DNA of 56,853 nucleotides. Source: a bacterium UBP2_UBA5202. Lineage in GTDB: Bacteria > Edwardsbacteria > AC1 > EtOH8. Shown here one piece after another: positions 17,255-25,408 of the stretch (within the stretch, counting starts at the first letter, position 1; each line of letters begins with the position of its first letter). The translations under genes and the position numbers were made by a program. The stretch is from contig DHVS01000037.1 in assembly GCA_002412795.1 (NCBI GenBank), positions 1-56,853 of the forward strand, written 5' to 3'. The notes under the pieces are model-generated. The model had not been told where the DNA came from and ran no database searches. It saw nothing but the letters and a program-made list of their open reading frames with translations.

Positions 17255-18586
17255 TTATTTCTCCTGTCCCTTTAAGACTTGGGGAACAAGCGTGGCCACG
17301 GTGCGGTTCTCCGGGGCTAAGTATTTCACCGCCGCCTGTCTGATGTCTTCAGTTTTTACTTTATCCAGATATTTGAGATAGTTGTTGACGTCCCGCCAGC
17401 CGTGACGCGAGGCCGAGGACCCCAGCTGGTTTCCCAGCACATAGTTGTTCTGCCGGGAAAAAATGTACTGGGCCTTAAGTTGATTCCTGGCCTGGGCCAG
17501 TTCCCCGGCGGTGACACCCTGGGTCTTTACCAGTTCCAGTTCGGCGTAAAGGGCCTGTTCCAGCTCGGCCGTGGTCCGGCCGGCGATGGGGGCGGCATAA
17601 AAGCTTATCAGGCCGGGGTCGGTCCGGGACACATTGTAAAACTCGGCGTAAAGGGCCAGTTTTTGCCGGTAGATCAGGCTTTGATAGAGCCGGGCGCTTT
17701 CCCCGCCGGAAAGAATGGCCGAAAGCAGATCCAGCACCGCCTCGTCATATTCCCCGGCCCGGCAGCCGTGATAGGCGATGATCATCAGGGGCGTCTGGGC
17801 CTGGCGCACCACGCTGACCCGGCGCTCTCCCACCTGGGCCGGTTCAATCGTGATCACTGGAGGCGGAGACTGCTTCCCCCGGGGTATTTTACCGAAATGT
17901 TCGCTGATAGATTTTACCACCGCTTTGGGGTTGATGTCGCCCACCACCACCACCGTGGCGTTATTCGGCGCATAGTAGGTGGAATAGTGCTGGCGCATAT
18001 CCTTCAGGGTTATGGATTGGATGTCGGAGGTCCACCCCAAAACCGGCCAGCCGTAGGGATGGGCCATGAAGGCCGCAGCCTCCGATTCCTCCGCCAGCCG
18101 TCCCCAGGGTGAGTTCTCCCTCAGCCGCCTTTCCTCCAGCACCACGTTGCGCTCCGACTCGAATTCCAGCGAGTCCAGCTTAAGCCGGTGCATCCGTCCG
18201 GCCTCCATCTCCATCATTTTCGGAAGGAATTCCACCGCGATGTTCTCATAATAGGCGGTATAGTCATCGGAAGTAAAGGCGTTGTTGTGTCCCCCGTATT
18301 TCTGGACCGTCCGGGCGAACTCATCCGAGCCGATGTCCCCCGAGGCCTTGAACATCATGTGCTCCAGCAGGTGGGAGATCCCGGTGATGCCCGGGCGCTC
18401 GTTGCGCGAGCCCACCCGGTACCAGACCTGGAAACTGGCGATGGGCAGGTCGTGCTTTTCCAGCACCAGTATCTTCAGGCCGTTGGCCAGGCTGTCTTCG
18501 TAAACCGCCAGGGTGTCCAGGGCCAGGGAACGGTTCATCCCCAGGCCCAGCAGCAGGGACAGCAGAATCATTTTTCTTAACATCAA
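17255..18586 (-). CDS. M16 family zinc peptidase, catalytic subunit
   Basis: A 443-residue protein with a short signal peptide and an intact inverted zinc motif H72-LLE75-H76 in ITGISHLLEHMMFKA; the third ligand is expected in ERNVVLEERR near residue 151. It should cleave peptides or misfolded fragments in the periplasm. The second half keeps a related RQKLALYAEFYNVSR segment. Together with the gene immediately downstream it forms the active/inactive pair of an M16B heterodimer. The start is preceded by AGGAGGAT. Confidence 0.92.
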   Translation of the reverse strand: MMLRKMILLSLLLGLGMNRSLALDTLAVYEDSLANGLKILVLEKHDLPIASFQVWYRVGSRNERPGITGISHLLEHMMFKASGDIGSDEFARTVQKYGGHNNAFTSDDYTAYYENIAVEFLPKMMEMEAGRMHRLKLDSLEFESERNVVLEERRLRENSPWGRLAEESEAAAFMAHPYGWPVLGWTSDIQSITLKDMRQHYSTYYAPNNATVVVVGDINPKAVVKSISEHFGKIPRGKQSPPPVITIEPAQVGERRVSVVRQAQTPLMIIAYHGCRAGEYDEAVLDLLSAILSGGESARLYQSLIYRQKLALYAEFYNVSRTDPGLISFYAAPIAGRTTAELEQALYAELELVKTQGVTAGELAQARNQLKAQYIFSRQNNYVLGNQLGSSASRHGWRDVNNYLKYLDKVKTEDIRQAAVKYLAPENRTVATLVPQVLKGQEK

Positions 18587-18669
18587 TCCTCCTTAAGTGA
18601 TATGCAGGGCAGCAACAGCGCCTGAAGTTATTTGGAAGCCATGCTGATATTATAATTCCTAAAACGGAA

Positions 18670-18711
18670 AATATCAAGGGGAAGCCCAATAACCTGCTTC
18701 CCCTGAATATT
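18670..18711 (-). terminator. Hairpin between channel gene and M16 genes
   Basis: GGGGAAGC (18678-18685) pairs with GCTTCCCC (18696-18703), and the pairing extends imperfectly through AATAT on either side. The run of T is poor, so it may be a weak terminator for the channel gene. Confidence 0.5.
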
Positions 18712-18750
18712 GCTTGAAAGGGGTGACTGACCCCGCACTTGAAATCCGGG

Positions 18751-19710
18751 TCACCGGAAAAGCACTATCATCAGGCAGACCACCAGGTACGAGATCGGCA
18801 CCGCATAGCGGCAGAAATGGTCCAGGGTCTTTGATCTCTGCTCCCGGCCGGAGTTGAACAGCCACAGGGAGATGGTGGACTCGGCTATGGACATGAAAAC
18901 GAACAGAAATGTGGCGATGTGCAGCTGGTCGGCTATGGTCATGATATTGGTTTCGGGCAGGGACGAGGTGATCACGTACTGGCTGGCCACCGCCGCAAAG
19001 ATCCCTCCCACCCCCAGCCCGAACCGGGGATCCAGGTCGGTGGGTTTGATGAAGAAGGCCAGGAAGGCGATGATGGCGGCGATGAACATCCCGAACAGCA
19101 GTTTCACAAAATAACCGATGCCCGCCCGGACCACCCGGACCGAGCAGTAGAACCGGGAGAATACAGACTGGTTCTCCGCCGGCAAAGACGGATCGCCGTA
19201 ATTGGTGGCGTAGGTATAGGGCACCACCCCAAAGTAGAACTTGTCCAAAGCCCAGCCGGGGATCTTTATCTCCGGGCTTTTGCCCACGTTGCCGGCATCC
19301 AGGACATAGACCAGGGAACTCGTTTCGCTCTCCCCGTCCTCGATCTGCACGGTCAAAACGTGATCGTCAAATGGGAAGGCCGAGACGTCCCAGTGCTGGG
19401 TCATCACCGCCGTCACCCGGCTGAACGCGTAGTTGGTATCGCCGTGCCTGGACCGGTATGGTTCGGACTGGAAGGTCTTCTCTCCGCCCACGATCTCAAA
19501 GCTTTTGATGGGATCCAGTTCCTGGTTCCTCCAGCGGAACCACAGGTAGAAATCGACCGAGAATTTGTTGTCCCTAAGGGAAACATCGTATATCCGGTTG
19601 ACGTACATCCCCACGTAGACCGAATCCGGCCCCTCCGGCGGGGCGGCGGCCGCAGACATCCCGGTGCAGAGGGCCAGCAGAGCGAAGGATAACAGGATCT
19701 TTTTTCTCAT
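18751..19710 (-). CDS. Pentameric ligand-gated ion channel homologue
   Basis: A 319-residue protein with a signal peptide (to about residue 22), a beta-rich extracellular domain and four membrane helices, the plan of prokaryotic Cys-loop receptors such as GLIC. WDVSAFPFDDHVLTVQIED corresponds to the signature loop, which lacks the paired cysteines as in other bacterial members. Helix 1 is GYFVKLLFGMFIAAIIAFLA, the pore-lining helix follows DPRFGLGVGGIFAAVAS, helix 3 begins after TNIMTIADQ and helix 4 is the C-terminus. The ligand is unknown. The gene stands alone between two hairpins. Confidence 0.87.
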   Translation of the reverse strand: MRKKILLSFALLALCTGMSAAAAPPEGPDSVYVGMYVNRIYDVSLRDNKFSVDFYLWFRWRNQELDPIKSFEIVGGEKTFQSEPYRSRHGDTNYAFSRVTAVMTQHWDVSAFPFDDHVLTVQIEDGESETSSLVYVLDAGNVGKSPEIKIPGWALDKFYFGVVPYTYATNYGDPSLPAENQSVFSRFYCSVRVVRAGIGYFVKLLFGMFIAAIIAFLAFFIKPTDLDPRFGLGVGGIFAAVASQYVITSSLPETNIMTIADQLHIATFLFVFMSIAESTISLWLFNSGREQRSKTLDHFCRYAVPISYLVVCLMIVLFR

Positions 19711-19816
19711 TTTGCAGTCAGGTTTTTTATTCAGAATTGTGTTTCTCTGAAATTCTGTTATTAGTTTAGCATTTCAATATTTCAGTGTCAAGCAATATAT
19801 TTATGACAATGCACAA

Positions 19817-19849
19817 AACCCCGGACCTGATATTCCAGGCTCCGGGGTT
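19817..19849 (-). terminator. Terminator of the sigma/bactofilin/PspC operon
   Basis: AACCCCGGA (19817-19825) pairs perfectly with TCCGGGGTT (19841-19849), with a shorter inner stem (CTG/CAG); on the minus strand it runs into TTTTG. It lies about 85 bases after the pspC-like stop codon. Confidence 0.75.
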
Positions 19850-19934
19850 CCTGCTAATTGTTAATTGCTTGTCCGCCGAAGCAGTTGCGTAGGTGGAAGC
19901 CTTGGCATAGGCAGAGCGTAGTAGGATTAATTGT

Positions 19935-20129
19935 TCATTGTAAAGTTGGTTCCAGGGGCACTATCACCCAGGCTATGATGTAAAACAATATTCCGGCTCC
20001 CAGGGACAGAATCGCCGCCACCGTTATCAGCCGCACTATGGTGGAATCCACCCCAAAGTACTCCCCCAGCCCGCCGCAGATCCCGGCCAGCATTCTATCC
20101 TTTTGGGAACGGTACAGCTTTTTAGCCAT
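19935..20129 (-). CDS. PspC domain membrane protein
   Basis: A 64-residue protein that is one PspC domain: KKLYRSQKDRMLAGICGGLGEYFGVDSTIVRL followed by one long hydrophobic helix (VAAILSLGAGILFYIIAWVIVPL). PspC proteins sense or transmit envelope stress at the inner membrane. It is the last gene of an operon with an ECF sigma factor, its zinc anti-sigma factor and a bactofilin-like membrane protein, which fits an envelope-stress role. Confidence 0.9.
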   Translation of the reverse strand: MAKKLYRSQKDRMLAGICGGLGEYFGVDSTIVRLITVAAILSLGAGILFYIIAWVIVPLEPTLQ

Positions 20130-20141
20130 GGTCTGCTCCCT

Positions 20142-21392
20142 TTACTGCAGCTTTGTTTCTGGGGCGGTTGCCGGAACCGCCGGCGGCAGAACCGGGGAAC
20201 GGTAGGCCTTGACCGTTCCGAACCGGGACAGCCAGACCCCGCCCAGTCCCAGGGAGATGCCTATCCAGCAGGCTATCCAGCTGATGATCACCAGGATCCA
20301 GCCTAGGATGTTGAAGGGGCTGCCGGCCACGTTGATCAGCATCCCGGCCACCATTACCGCCATCAGCAGCAGGAAACCGGTCATGGAGGTCAGCATGGTG
20401 CCCGGCTGTGGTTTGTTTGTGAGATGAAAGAACCTTTGACCCAGGATCATCCCAAAGGCGGCCAGGGATATCAGCAGGGCCGCGGCATAGGCCAGCGGGA
20501 CTGCGAAGATGCCGACTATGGTTATCAGCAGCATTATCCAGACCGGCATGAAGGCCACTATCACCAGCAGGCCTATGCCGAAGGATTTCCAGGTGTCCTG
20601 CAGGGCGGCGGTTTTCACCGCTTCTACATGATGGGGGAAGAGGGCCGTGATCAGAAGGATTATCAGGCTGAAGCCCAGAGCCACGAAGAACCAGACCCCG
20701 AATACCAGGAGCCTTGATCTGACCGGGTTTTCGTGTACCACCCTGGCATGACCGATCATCCCCGGCAGCATGTGGTTGAGCATGCCCAGATCCAGTTTCT
20801 GGATCTCGCCGCCGATCCGGGCGCCGTCGGACCTCTCCACCGTGCCGCCCATCACCGCCACGTCGCCGCCCACCGAGGACTGGGGCCCCAGGGTGACGGT
20901 GCCGCCGAAGCAGGCCACGTCGTCCTTTACGCTGCCGGTGATAATGGCCGAGCCGCCGAAGCAGGCCAGCCCGCCTCCCACCCGGCCGGGCACCTCGGTT
21001 GAACCGCCGAAGCTGGCCACGTCGCCCTGCACCTCGCCGTTGACCATGATGGAGCCGCCCATGGCCGCGCAGTCGCCGGTCACCACCCCGTCCACCGTAA
21101 TGCTGCCTCCCTTGGTGGCCAGGTCGTCATCCAGGGTATCGCCGGCCGCGATGTGGACATCCCCGACCCTGGAGTCCCTGGCGTTGATCTCTATGTCCTT
21201 GCCGGCCATTTTAAGCTTATAGGCCTCCCCGGCCTTGGACGCCGGCTCGATTAGACCCTGGACTTTGACGGCTGTGCTTTTGTCCGGGAGCTTGGTCTTG
21301 ATCACCACCGTATCCTTCTGGGCCACCAGGCTGGCTGTGGCCAGCATCAGGATCAGGGCCAGGCTTAACAGGAACTTACTTTTTGTTTTCAT
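20142..21392 (-). CDS. Bactofilin-like domain fused to a multi-pass membrane domain
   Basis: A 416-residue protein: signal peptide (ATASLVAQ), a small beta region, then a parallel beta-helix built of repeating units such as GSIMVNGEVQGDVASFGGS and KDDVACFGGTVTLG (about residues 80-165) like the polymer-forming bactofilin fold, and then a C-terminal half with about four to six membrane helices. The beta-helix should lie outside the cytoplasm, unlike true cytoskeletal bactofilins. It belongs to the sigma/anti-sigma operon, 12 bases before the PspC gene, so it is probably a target or part of the envelope response. Confidence 0.82.
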   Translation of the reverse strand: MKTKSKFLLSLALILMLATASLVAQKDTVVIKTKLPDKSTAVKVQGLIEPASKAGEAYKLKMAGKDIEINARDSRVGDVHIAAGDTLDDDLATKGGSITVDGVVTGDCAAMGGSIMVNGEVQGDVASFGGSTEVPGRVGGGLACFGGSAIITGSVKDDVACFGGTVTLGPQSSVGGDVAVMGGTVERSDGARIGGEIQKLDLGMLNHMLPGMIGHARVVHENPVRSRLLVFGVWFFVALGFSLIILLITALFPHHVEAVKTAALQDTWKSFGIGLLVIVAFMPVWIMLLITIVGIFAVPLAYAAALLISLAAFGMILGQRFFHLTNKPQPGTMLTSMTGFLLLMAVMVAGMLINVAGSPFNILGWILVIISWIACWIGISLGLGGVWLSRFGTVKAYRSPVLPPAVPATAPETKLQ

Positions 21393-21417
21393 TTTATGGT
21401 TCTCCTTATTTTGTTTT

Positions 21418-22005
21418 TTATGAATGGTTCCAGAACCTGCCCTGGGGCTGGTATCTCATCTTAACCATGGCCAGCATCACCACAGCGGCCGCCGCCAGGA
21501 AAGACAGTGATATCTGCAGCGGCAGAGTTGATCCCTTGAACAGCCAGGCAGTCAGGGCCTGGGCATTGTTAACGGCATCGGAGAGAACGAACCATGTCTT
21601 GACCAGGGCAAACTGCAGGGCGGTGAGAACTTTCTGGGGGTTCTTCAGGTATAAGTAGGTCTGGGCCAGGCCCAGTTTGCTCACGGCATAGATCACGGCC
21701 AGCATTACCCCTCCGGCCCACATCAGGACCAGGCTGGCCAGGCCGGCGGCCCACTTGGACCAGGCCGGGAAAAGTGCCGGTTTATATTCCAATCCCAGGG
21801 CCGAAAAGACCTTGGAATTGAACTCCGGCGAGGGGGAAAGCAACGGCAGATTGGCCACAGAGGTTACAGCCATATCGTACAGCCGGTACTCCCTTTGGCA
21901 GGACCGGCAGGTCCTTAAATGGTCAATTACCGGCTTAACCTCTTGTTTGTCAAGCAGTTGGTCGATATAGTCCGGCAGCTTATGTTTAAGTTCTATGCAG
22001 TTCAT
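21418..22005 (-). CDS. Zinc-finger anti-sigma factor
   Basis: The ATG at 22005, with AGAGGAT seven bases upstream, gives a 195-residue protein; an earlier in-frame ATG at 22044 lies in spacer. The N-terminal zf-HC2 domain shows C3, H29 and C33-x-x-C36 (DHLRTCRSCQREY), the usual ZAS zinc ligands. A membrane helix follows at about residues 90-115 and another near the C-terminus. It should hold the ECF sigma factor encoded just upstream inactive at the membrane. Downstream, after 25 bases, comes the bactofilin-like gene. Confidence 0.88.
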   Translation of the reverse strand: MNCIELKHKLPDYIDQLLDKQEVKPVIDHLRTCRSCQREYRLYDMAVTSVANLPLLSPSPEFNSKVFSALGLEYKPALFPAWSKWAAGLASLVLMWAGGVMLAVIYAVSKLGLAQTYLYLKNPQKVLTALQFALVKTWFVLSDAVNNAQALTAWLFKGSTLPLQISLSFLAAAAVVMLAMVKMRYQPQGRFWNHS

Positions 22006-22095
22006 TTTTTTATCCTCTGTGGTGAATACGCAATGGGCGGGCATTTTGTTTCGCCGGTTTGGCGGTTATTGGAACTATTAGATATTATTACTTTT

Positions 22096-22186
22096 ACCAC
22101 AGAAACACGGAATGACTGAATCACAGAATTGATCTTTATGTTGCGCCCCAGATTCCGTGTTTTCCGGACTTCGGTGTTTCTGTGGT
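22096..22186. repeat. Intergenic inverted repeat, ACCACAGAAACAC type
   Basis: ACCACAGAAACAC (22096-22108) and GTGTTTCTGTGGT (22174-22186) are perfectly complementary over 13 bases, with a further inner pair CACGGAAT/ATTCCGTG. It sits between the ECF sigma gene and the anti-sigma gene and may form a long hairpin in the operon mRNA. Confidence 0.65.
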
Positions 22187-22232
22187 TAGCCTTGGTTGGG
22201 TAGGGGATGTTTGTTCGTATTTTAACTACAAA

Positions 22233-22793
22233 CTATCCGTAGCCGGCCGCTTCCAGCTTGGTTTTAAGGATCTCCCGGGCCCGGAACAAACGGACCTTGA
22301 CCGTGCCCATGGGGATCTGAATGGCTTCGGCGATCTCTTCGTAGGACAGCTCCTGCTGGTGGCGCATGATCAGTACCTCGCGGTAGGGAGCCGGGACCGA
22401 GTCCACCATTCTCTCTATCAGCTCCTTTTCCGACAGCTGCTCCATTTTTTCCTCCAGCGAGGAACCGGTGTCTTCAAGGTCTATCGGATTCTCTTCGTCG
22501 TTGATGGTCAAGGTCTCGCCCTTGTTGGCCCTTAAGAAATCTATGGAGGTGTTGTGGGCGATCTTGAAAAGCCAGGTCAGCAGCGGGTACTGGGCATCGT
22601 AGGAGGACAGGTTGCGGTAGGCCTTGATGAAGGTGTCCTGCAGGATGTCCTCGGCATCGGCCGGGCTTTTGACCAAACGGACGATAAGGCTGAAGACCTG
22701 ACGCTTGTATTTGTTCATCAGGTCGTTAAAAGCCCTGGAGTCTCCGTCCAGGCAGCGCTGGACCAGTATTATGTCCTGTTTGTCGGCGGGCAT
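22233..22793 (-). CDS. ECF-type RNA polymerase sigma factor
   Basis: A 186-residue sigma70-family protein of the extracytoplasmic-function group with only regions 2 and 4. Region 2 shows FNDLMNKYKRQVFSLIVRLV and DAEDILQDTFIKAYRNL, with LLTWLFKIAHNTSIDFLR for promoter melting and -10 contacts; region 4 shows YREVLIMRHQQELSYEEIAEAIQIPMGTVKVRLFRARE. It is paired with the zinc anti-sigma gene about 225 bases downstream and would direct polymerase to an envelope-stress regulon, perhaps including this operon. The ribosome site at its ATG is weak. Confidence 0.95.
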   Translation of the reverse strand: MPADKQDIILVQRCLDGDSRAFNDLMNKYKRQVFSLIVRLVKSPADAEDILQDTFIKAYRNLSSYDAQYPLLTWLFKIAHNTSIDFLRANKGETLTINDEENPIDLEDTGSSLEEKMEQLSEKELIERMVDSVPAPYREVLIMRHQQELSYEEIAEAIQIPMGTVKVRLFRAREILKTKLEAAGYG

Positions 22794-22870
22794 TGGCGAT
22801 GCTTGGCTTTTCCCTGGTATGTCTTGATGTTGCTAAGTTGCCGGAGCGGATGGAAGACCGGAAACAACGT

Positions 22871-22906
22871 AAAAAGCCCTGCCAATTACGGGTTGGAGGG
22901 CTTTTT
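22871..22906 (-). terminator. Terminator after the small membrane protein genes
   Basis: AAAAAGCCCT (22871-22880) pairs with AGGGCTTTTT (22897-22906) and CCAA with TTGG inside, separated by one bulged G. It lies between the 30-residue reading frame and the sigma factor gene. Confidence 0.8.
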
Positions 22907-22933
22907 ATTAGAGGCCTTTTTCCGGTTGGTCAT

Positions 22934-23026
22934 TTAAAAGCTGACTATTGTTATCACGACCATGCCGACCAGAAAGGCCACCGGGATCAAGCCGTCCCAC
23001 TCAAACTGGGGGTTGCTGGTTTTCAT
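22934..23026 (-). CDS. 30-residue single-pass membrane micro-protein
   Basis: A short reading frame with AAGGAG seven bases before its ATG. The product starts MKTSNPQFEWDG and continues as one hydrophobic helix (LIPVAFLVGMVVITIVSF). It ends just before the terminator at 22871-22906. The strong ribosome site, the clean helix and the terminator make it credible although it is very short. No family recognised. Confidence 0.55.
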   Translation of the reverse strand: MKTSNPQFEWDGLIPVAFLVGMVVITIVSF

Positions 23027-23166
23027 TGACGTTCTCCTTTTGATGGTTGGTTGTTTCCCTGTTCAAAGGAGAATACGCCGGAGGGGTCAAATTTGTTTCA
23101 CCGAACGCAAAATATTTTTCAAACTTCCTTTGCCGGACGGTCTCCCGGCCGCCGGAAGTCCGGAAC

Positions 23167-23322
23167 CTAATGCATTATGGCAAAATAGACCACATAGAAC
23201 CATCCGAAGATCCCGTGCAGTATGGCCCACAGGATAGAATGATTGATGGACCAGGACAGGATCATGGCCAGGGCTGACCCCATCCCGATCCCGTTGGAGG
23301 CGGCGGTGATTGTCTTGGACAT
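23167..23322 (-). CDS. 51-residue membrane micro-protein
   Basis: A reading frame with GGAG just before its ATG encodes 51 residues with two hydrophobic stretches: SNGIGMGSALAMILSW and ILWAILHGIFGWFYVVYFAI. The GWFYVVYF pattern resembles small, poorly characterised membrane proteins found in many bacteria. About 140 bases separate it from the 30-residue gene downstream, and both end at the same terminator. They lie upstream of the ECF sigma operon and might be regulated with it. Confidence 0.6.
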   Translation of the reverse strand: MSKTITAASNGIGMGSALAMILSWSINHSILWAILHGIFGWFYVVYFAIMH

Positions 23323-23387
23323 TTTTCTCCTTCAATGTTATTGCCGAATTTTCGATCTAACTAAACTTTGACAATTCCTACTTTCTT

Positions 23388-23507
23388 GTCATGGTGAGTA
23401 TGGCTCCGCAGCCTGACAGAACGAACCATCCCTCAATTAGGTAGGCGGGAAGTGTCCCTTCAAAAGCCAAGCATACTGGCAGTCTTAGGGCAGGCCCTCG
23501 GGATGAC
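23388..23507. repeat. Degenerate GTCAT...GATGAC intergenic element
   Basis: GTCATGGTGAG (23388-23398) and CTCGGGATGAC (23497-23507) form the imperfect ends of the family seen at 4353, 31314 and 49792. Nothing coding is visible in it. Confidence 0.45.
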
Positions 23508-23555
23508 AGTTGCCCTGTTTGTTAGTAATGTTACGAATATTTGCCAAAGTCCAGG

Positions 23556-24260
23556 CTACTCGTTTTCAGTATGGCTGCCCCGGCGGTAATGACTCTTGCC
23601 CGGCATGTCCCGGATGATGGCCCCGGCCTCCAGCTCTATCACCCGGTGGGGCATCTTTTTCACCAGCTCGTGCTCGTGGGTGGCCATCAGCACCGCCGTG
23701 CCCTTGGCGTTGATGTTCTTCAATATCTGGATTATCTCCAGGGTCCCGGCCGGGTCCACGTTGCCGGTGGGCTCGTCGGCTAAAAGAATGAAGGGGTCGT
23801 TGACCAGGGCCCGGGCAATGGCCGACTTCTGCTGTTCCCCGCCGGAGAGCTGGTAGGGGAAGGAATGCCGCTTGTGGGACATCCCCACCTCGTTCAGGGC
23901 CGCCATTGATTTTTTGTGAATGGACTTCTCGGGCGCCCCGGTCACCTCCAGGGCAAAGGCCACGTTCTCGTAAACGGTCTTGTCGGGCAGCAGCTTGAAG
24001 TCCTGGAAGATGACCCCCAGCTTGCGTCTCAGTTTGGGGACGTCCCTGGCCTTGATGCAGTCCGAGCCGAAGCCCGCCACCTTCACCAAACCCTCGTCCG
24101 GCAGGATCTCCATCATGATGGTCTTGAGGATGGTGCTTTTGCCCGAGCCCGAAGGCCCGATCAGGAACACGAACTCCCCCTTCTCCAGCTCAAAGCTGAT
24201 GTCCTTAAGGGCGGTCCAGCTGTTCTGGAAGGTCTTGGTGACGTGCACTAGTTCTATCAT
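23556..24260 (-). CDS. ftsE: FtsE-like ABC transporter ATPase
   Basis: A 234-residue ABC ATPase close to FtsE: Walker A GPSGSGKST, Q-loop FQDFKLLPDKTVYENVAFAL, signature LSGGEQQ, Walker B ILLADEPTG and the H-loop ATHEHELV. The DFKLLPDKTV run is typical of FtsE, which with FtsX controls peptidoglycan hydrolases at the division septum. No ftsX lies next to it; pdxA is four bases upstream and a repeat-filled spacer follows. Either ftsX is elsewhere or the protein serves another LolD/MacB-type permease. Confidence 0.85.
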   Translation of the reverse strand: MIELVHVTKTFQNSWTALKDISFELEKGEFVFLIGPSGSGKSTILKTIMMEILPDEGLVKVAGFGSDCIKARDVPKLRRKLGVIFQDFKLLPDKTVYENVAFALEVTGAPEKSIHKKSMAALNEVGMSHKRHSFPYQLSGGEQQKSAIARALVNDPFILLADEPTGNVDPAGTLEIIQILKNINAKGTAVLMATHEHELVKKMPHRVIELEAGAIIRDMPGKSHYRRGSHTENE

Positions 24261-24264
24261 TCTC

Positions 24265-25239
24265 TCATTTCCCGTTTCGGCTGGTGAATGGTTGACCGGA
24301 AGTATTCTTTGCCCCCAGGGCGGACGCCAGCAGTATGGCTTTTTTCATGGGGATGTGATCGGCCTTATTCTGCCAGGCGATGTCCAGGGCGGTGCCGTGG
24401 TCCGGCGAGGTCCGGATGATCGGCAGGCCCAGTGTGATGTTGATGGTGCCGCCCAAAACTTTCAGCGGCAGCAGGCCCTGGTCGTGGTACATGGCTATCA
24501 GGGCGTCCAGCTTTGCCCGGCGGATCAGGCCGAAGCCCGATTCCGAGGACAGCGGCCCGGTCACCGCACAGCCGGTTTTTTGGAAATATCTTACCGCCGG
24601 CAGTATGATCTTTTTTTCCTCGGGGCCGAACAGCCCGTCCTCACCGGCATGGGGGTTGAGGCCCAGCACCCCGATCCTGGGATTTTTAACGCCCCACCAG
24701 TTCACCAGGGCCTTTTGGGTCAGCTCTATCTTCTCCCTGATCACCGCCGTGGTCAGGGTTTTGGGAACCTGGGCATAAGGCTGGTGAATGGTGGCCAGGG
24801 TGACCCTGATGTTCTCCGAGGCGAACATCATCCCGAAATCCTTTACCCCGCAGATCTCGGCCAGCAGTTCGGTGTGGCCCGGCTGCTGGTACCCGGCCTG
24901 GCGCAGGGCCAGCTTGGAGATGGGCGCGGTGGCCAGGGCCGACACTTGGTTGTCCAATGCCAGCAGCGCCCCGGCGATGATGGAGCGGGCCGCGATGCCC
25001 CCGCTCTGGGCCGAGGTCCTGCCGGGGGTCAGGGAGAATCTCTGGAAATAGATGTCATGGATCTCGGCTCCGGCCAGGCTGACCCCCATGGCCCTGGCCG
25101 CCTGCTCCCAGATATCCTGCGGGCCGACCAGCACCGGCCGGCAGCGCTGCAAGACCTCCCGGTCGGCCGCGGCCTTAAGTGCGACCTCCGGGCCGATCCC
25201 GGCCGGGTCGCCGATGGTTATGGCTATGAATGGTTTCAT
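24265..25239 (-). CDS. pdxA: 4-hydroxythreonine-4-phosphate dehydrogenase
   Basis: A 324-residue PdxA of normal length. It oxidises 4-phosphohydroxy-threonine with NAD in the DXP-dependent route to pyridoxal phosphate. Family motifs are ITIGDPAGIGPEVALKA at the N-terminus, GHTELLAEICGV, LNPHAGEDGLFG (metal-binding His), MYHDQGLLPLK and the HGTALDIAW active-site end. Cytosolic. It overlaps nothing but ends four bases before the FtsE-like gene, so the two are probably co-transcribed for no obvious functional reason. Confidence 0.95.
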   Translation of the reverse strand: MKPFIAITIGDPAGIGPEVALKAAADREVLQRCRPVLVGPQDIWEQAARAMGVSLAGAEIHDIYFQRFSLTPGRTSAQSGGIAARSIIAGALLALDNQVSALATAPISKLALRQAGYQQPGHTELLAEICGVKDFGMMFASENIRVTLATIHQPYAQVPKTLTTAVIREKIELTQKALVNWWGVKNPRIGVLGLNPHAGEDGLFGPEEKKIILPAVRYFQKTGCAVTGPLSSESGFGLIRRAKLDALIAMYHDQGLLPLKVLGGTINITLGLPIIRTSPDHGTALDIAWQNKADHIPMKKAILLASALGAKNTSGQPFTSRNGK

Positions 25240-25408
25240 GGTTCTTTCTTCTTTATTGGGGGCAATAACACCACCCTTCCCTCCCCTGCCTCCTTCGCCG
25301 AAGTTTGCTCTATTTGTTGTCCCTCATTGGCTACGGCGGCTGAACGAGGGGAGGGATAAAAGGGAGAGCTCTTCCAGCGTTTCCATCGTTGCCCGGCTCC
25401 CTGCCGGA

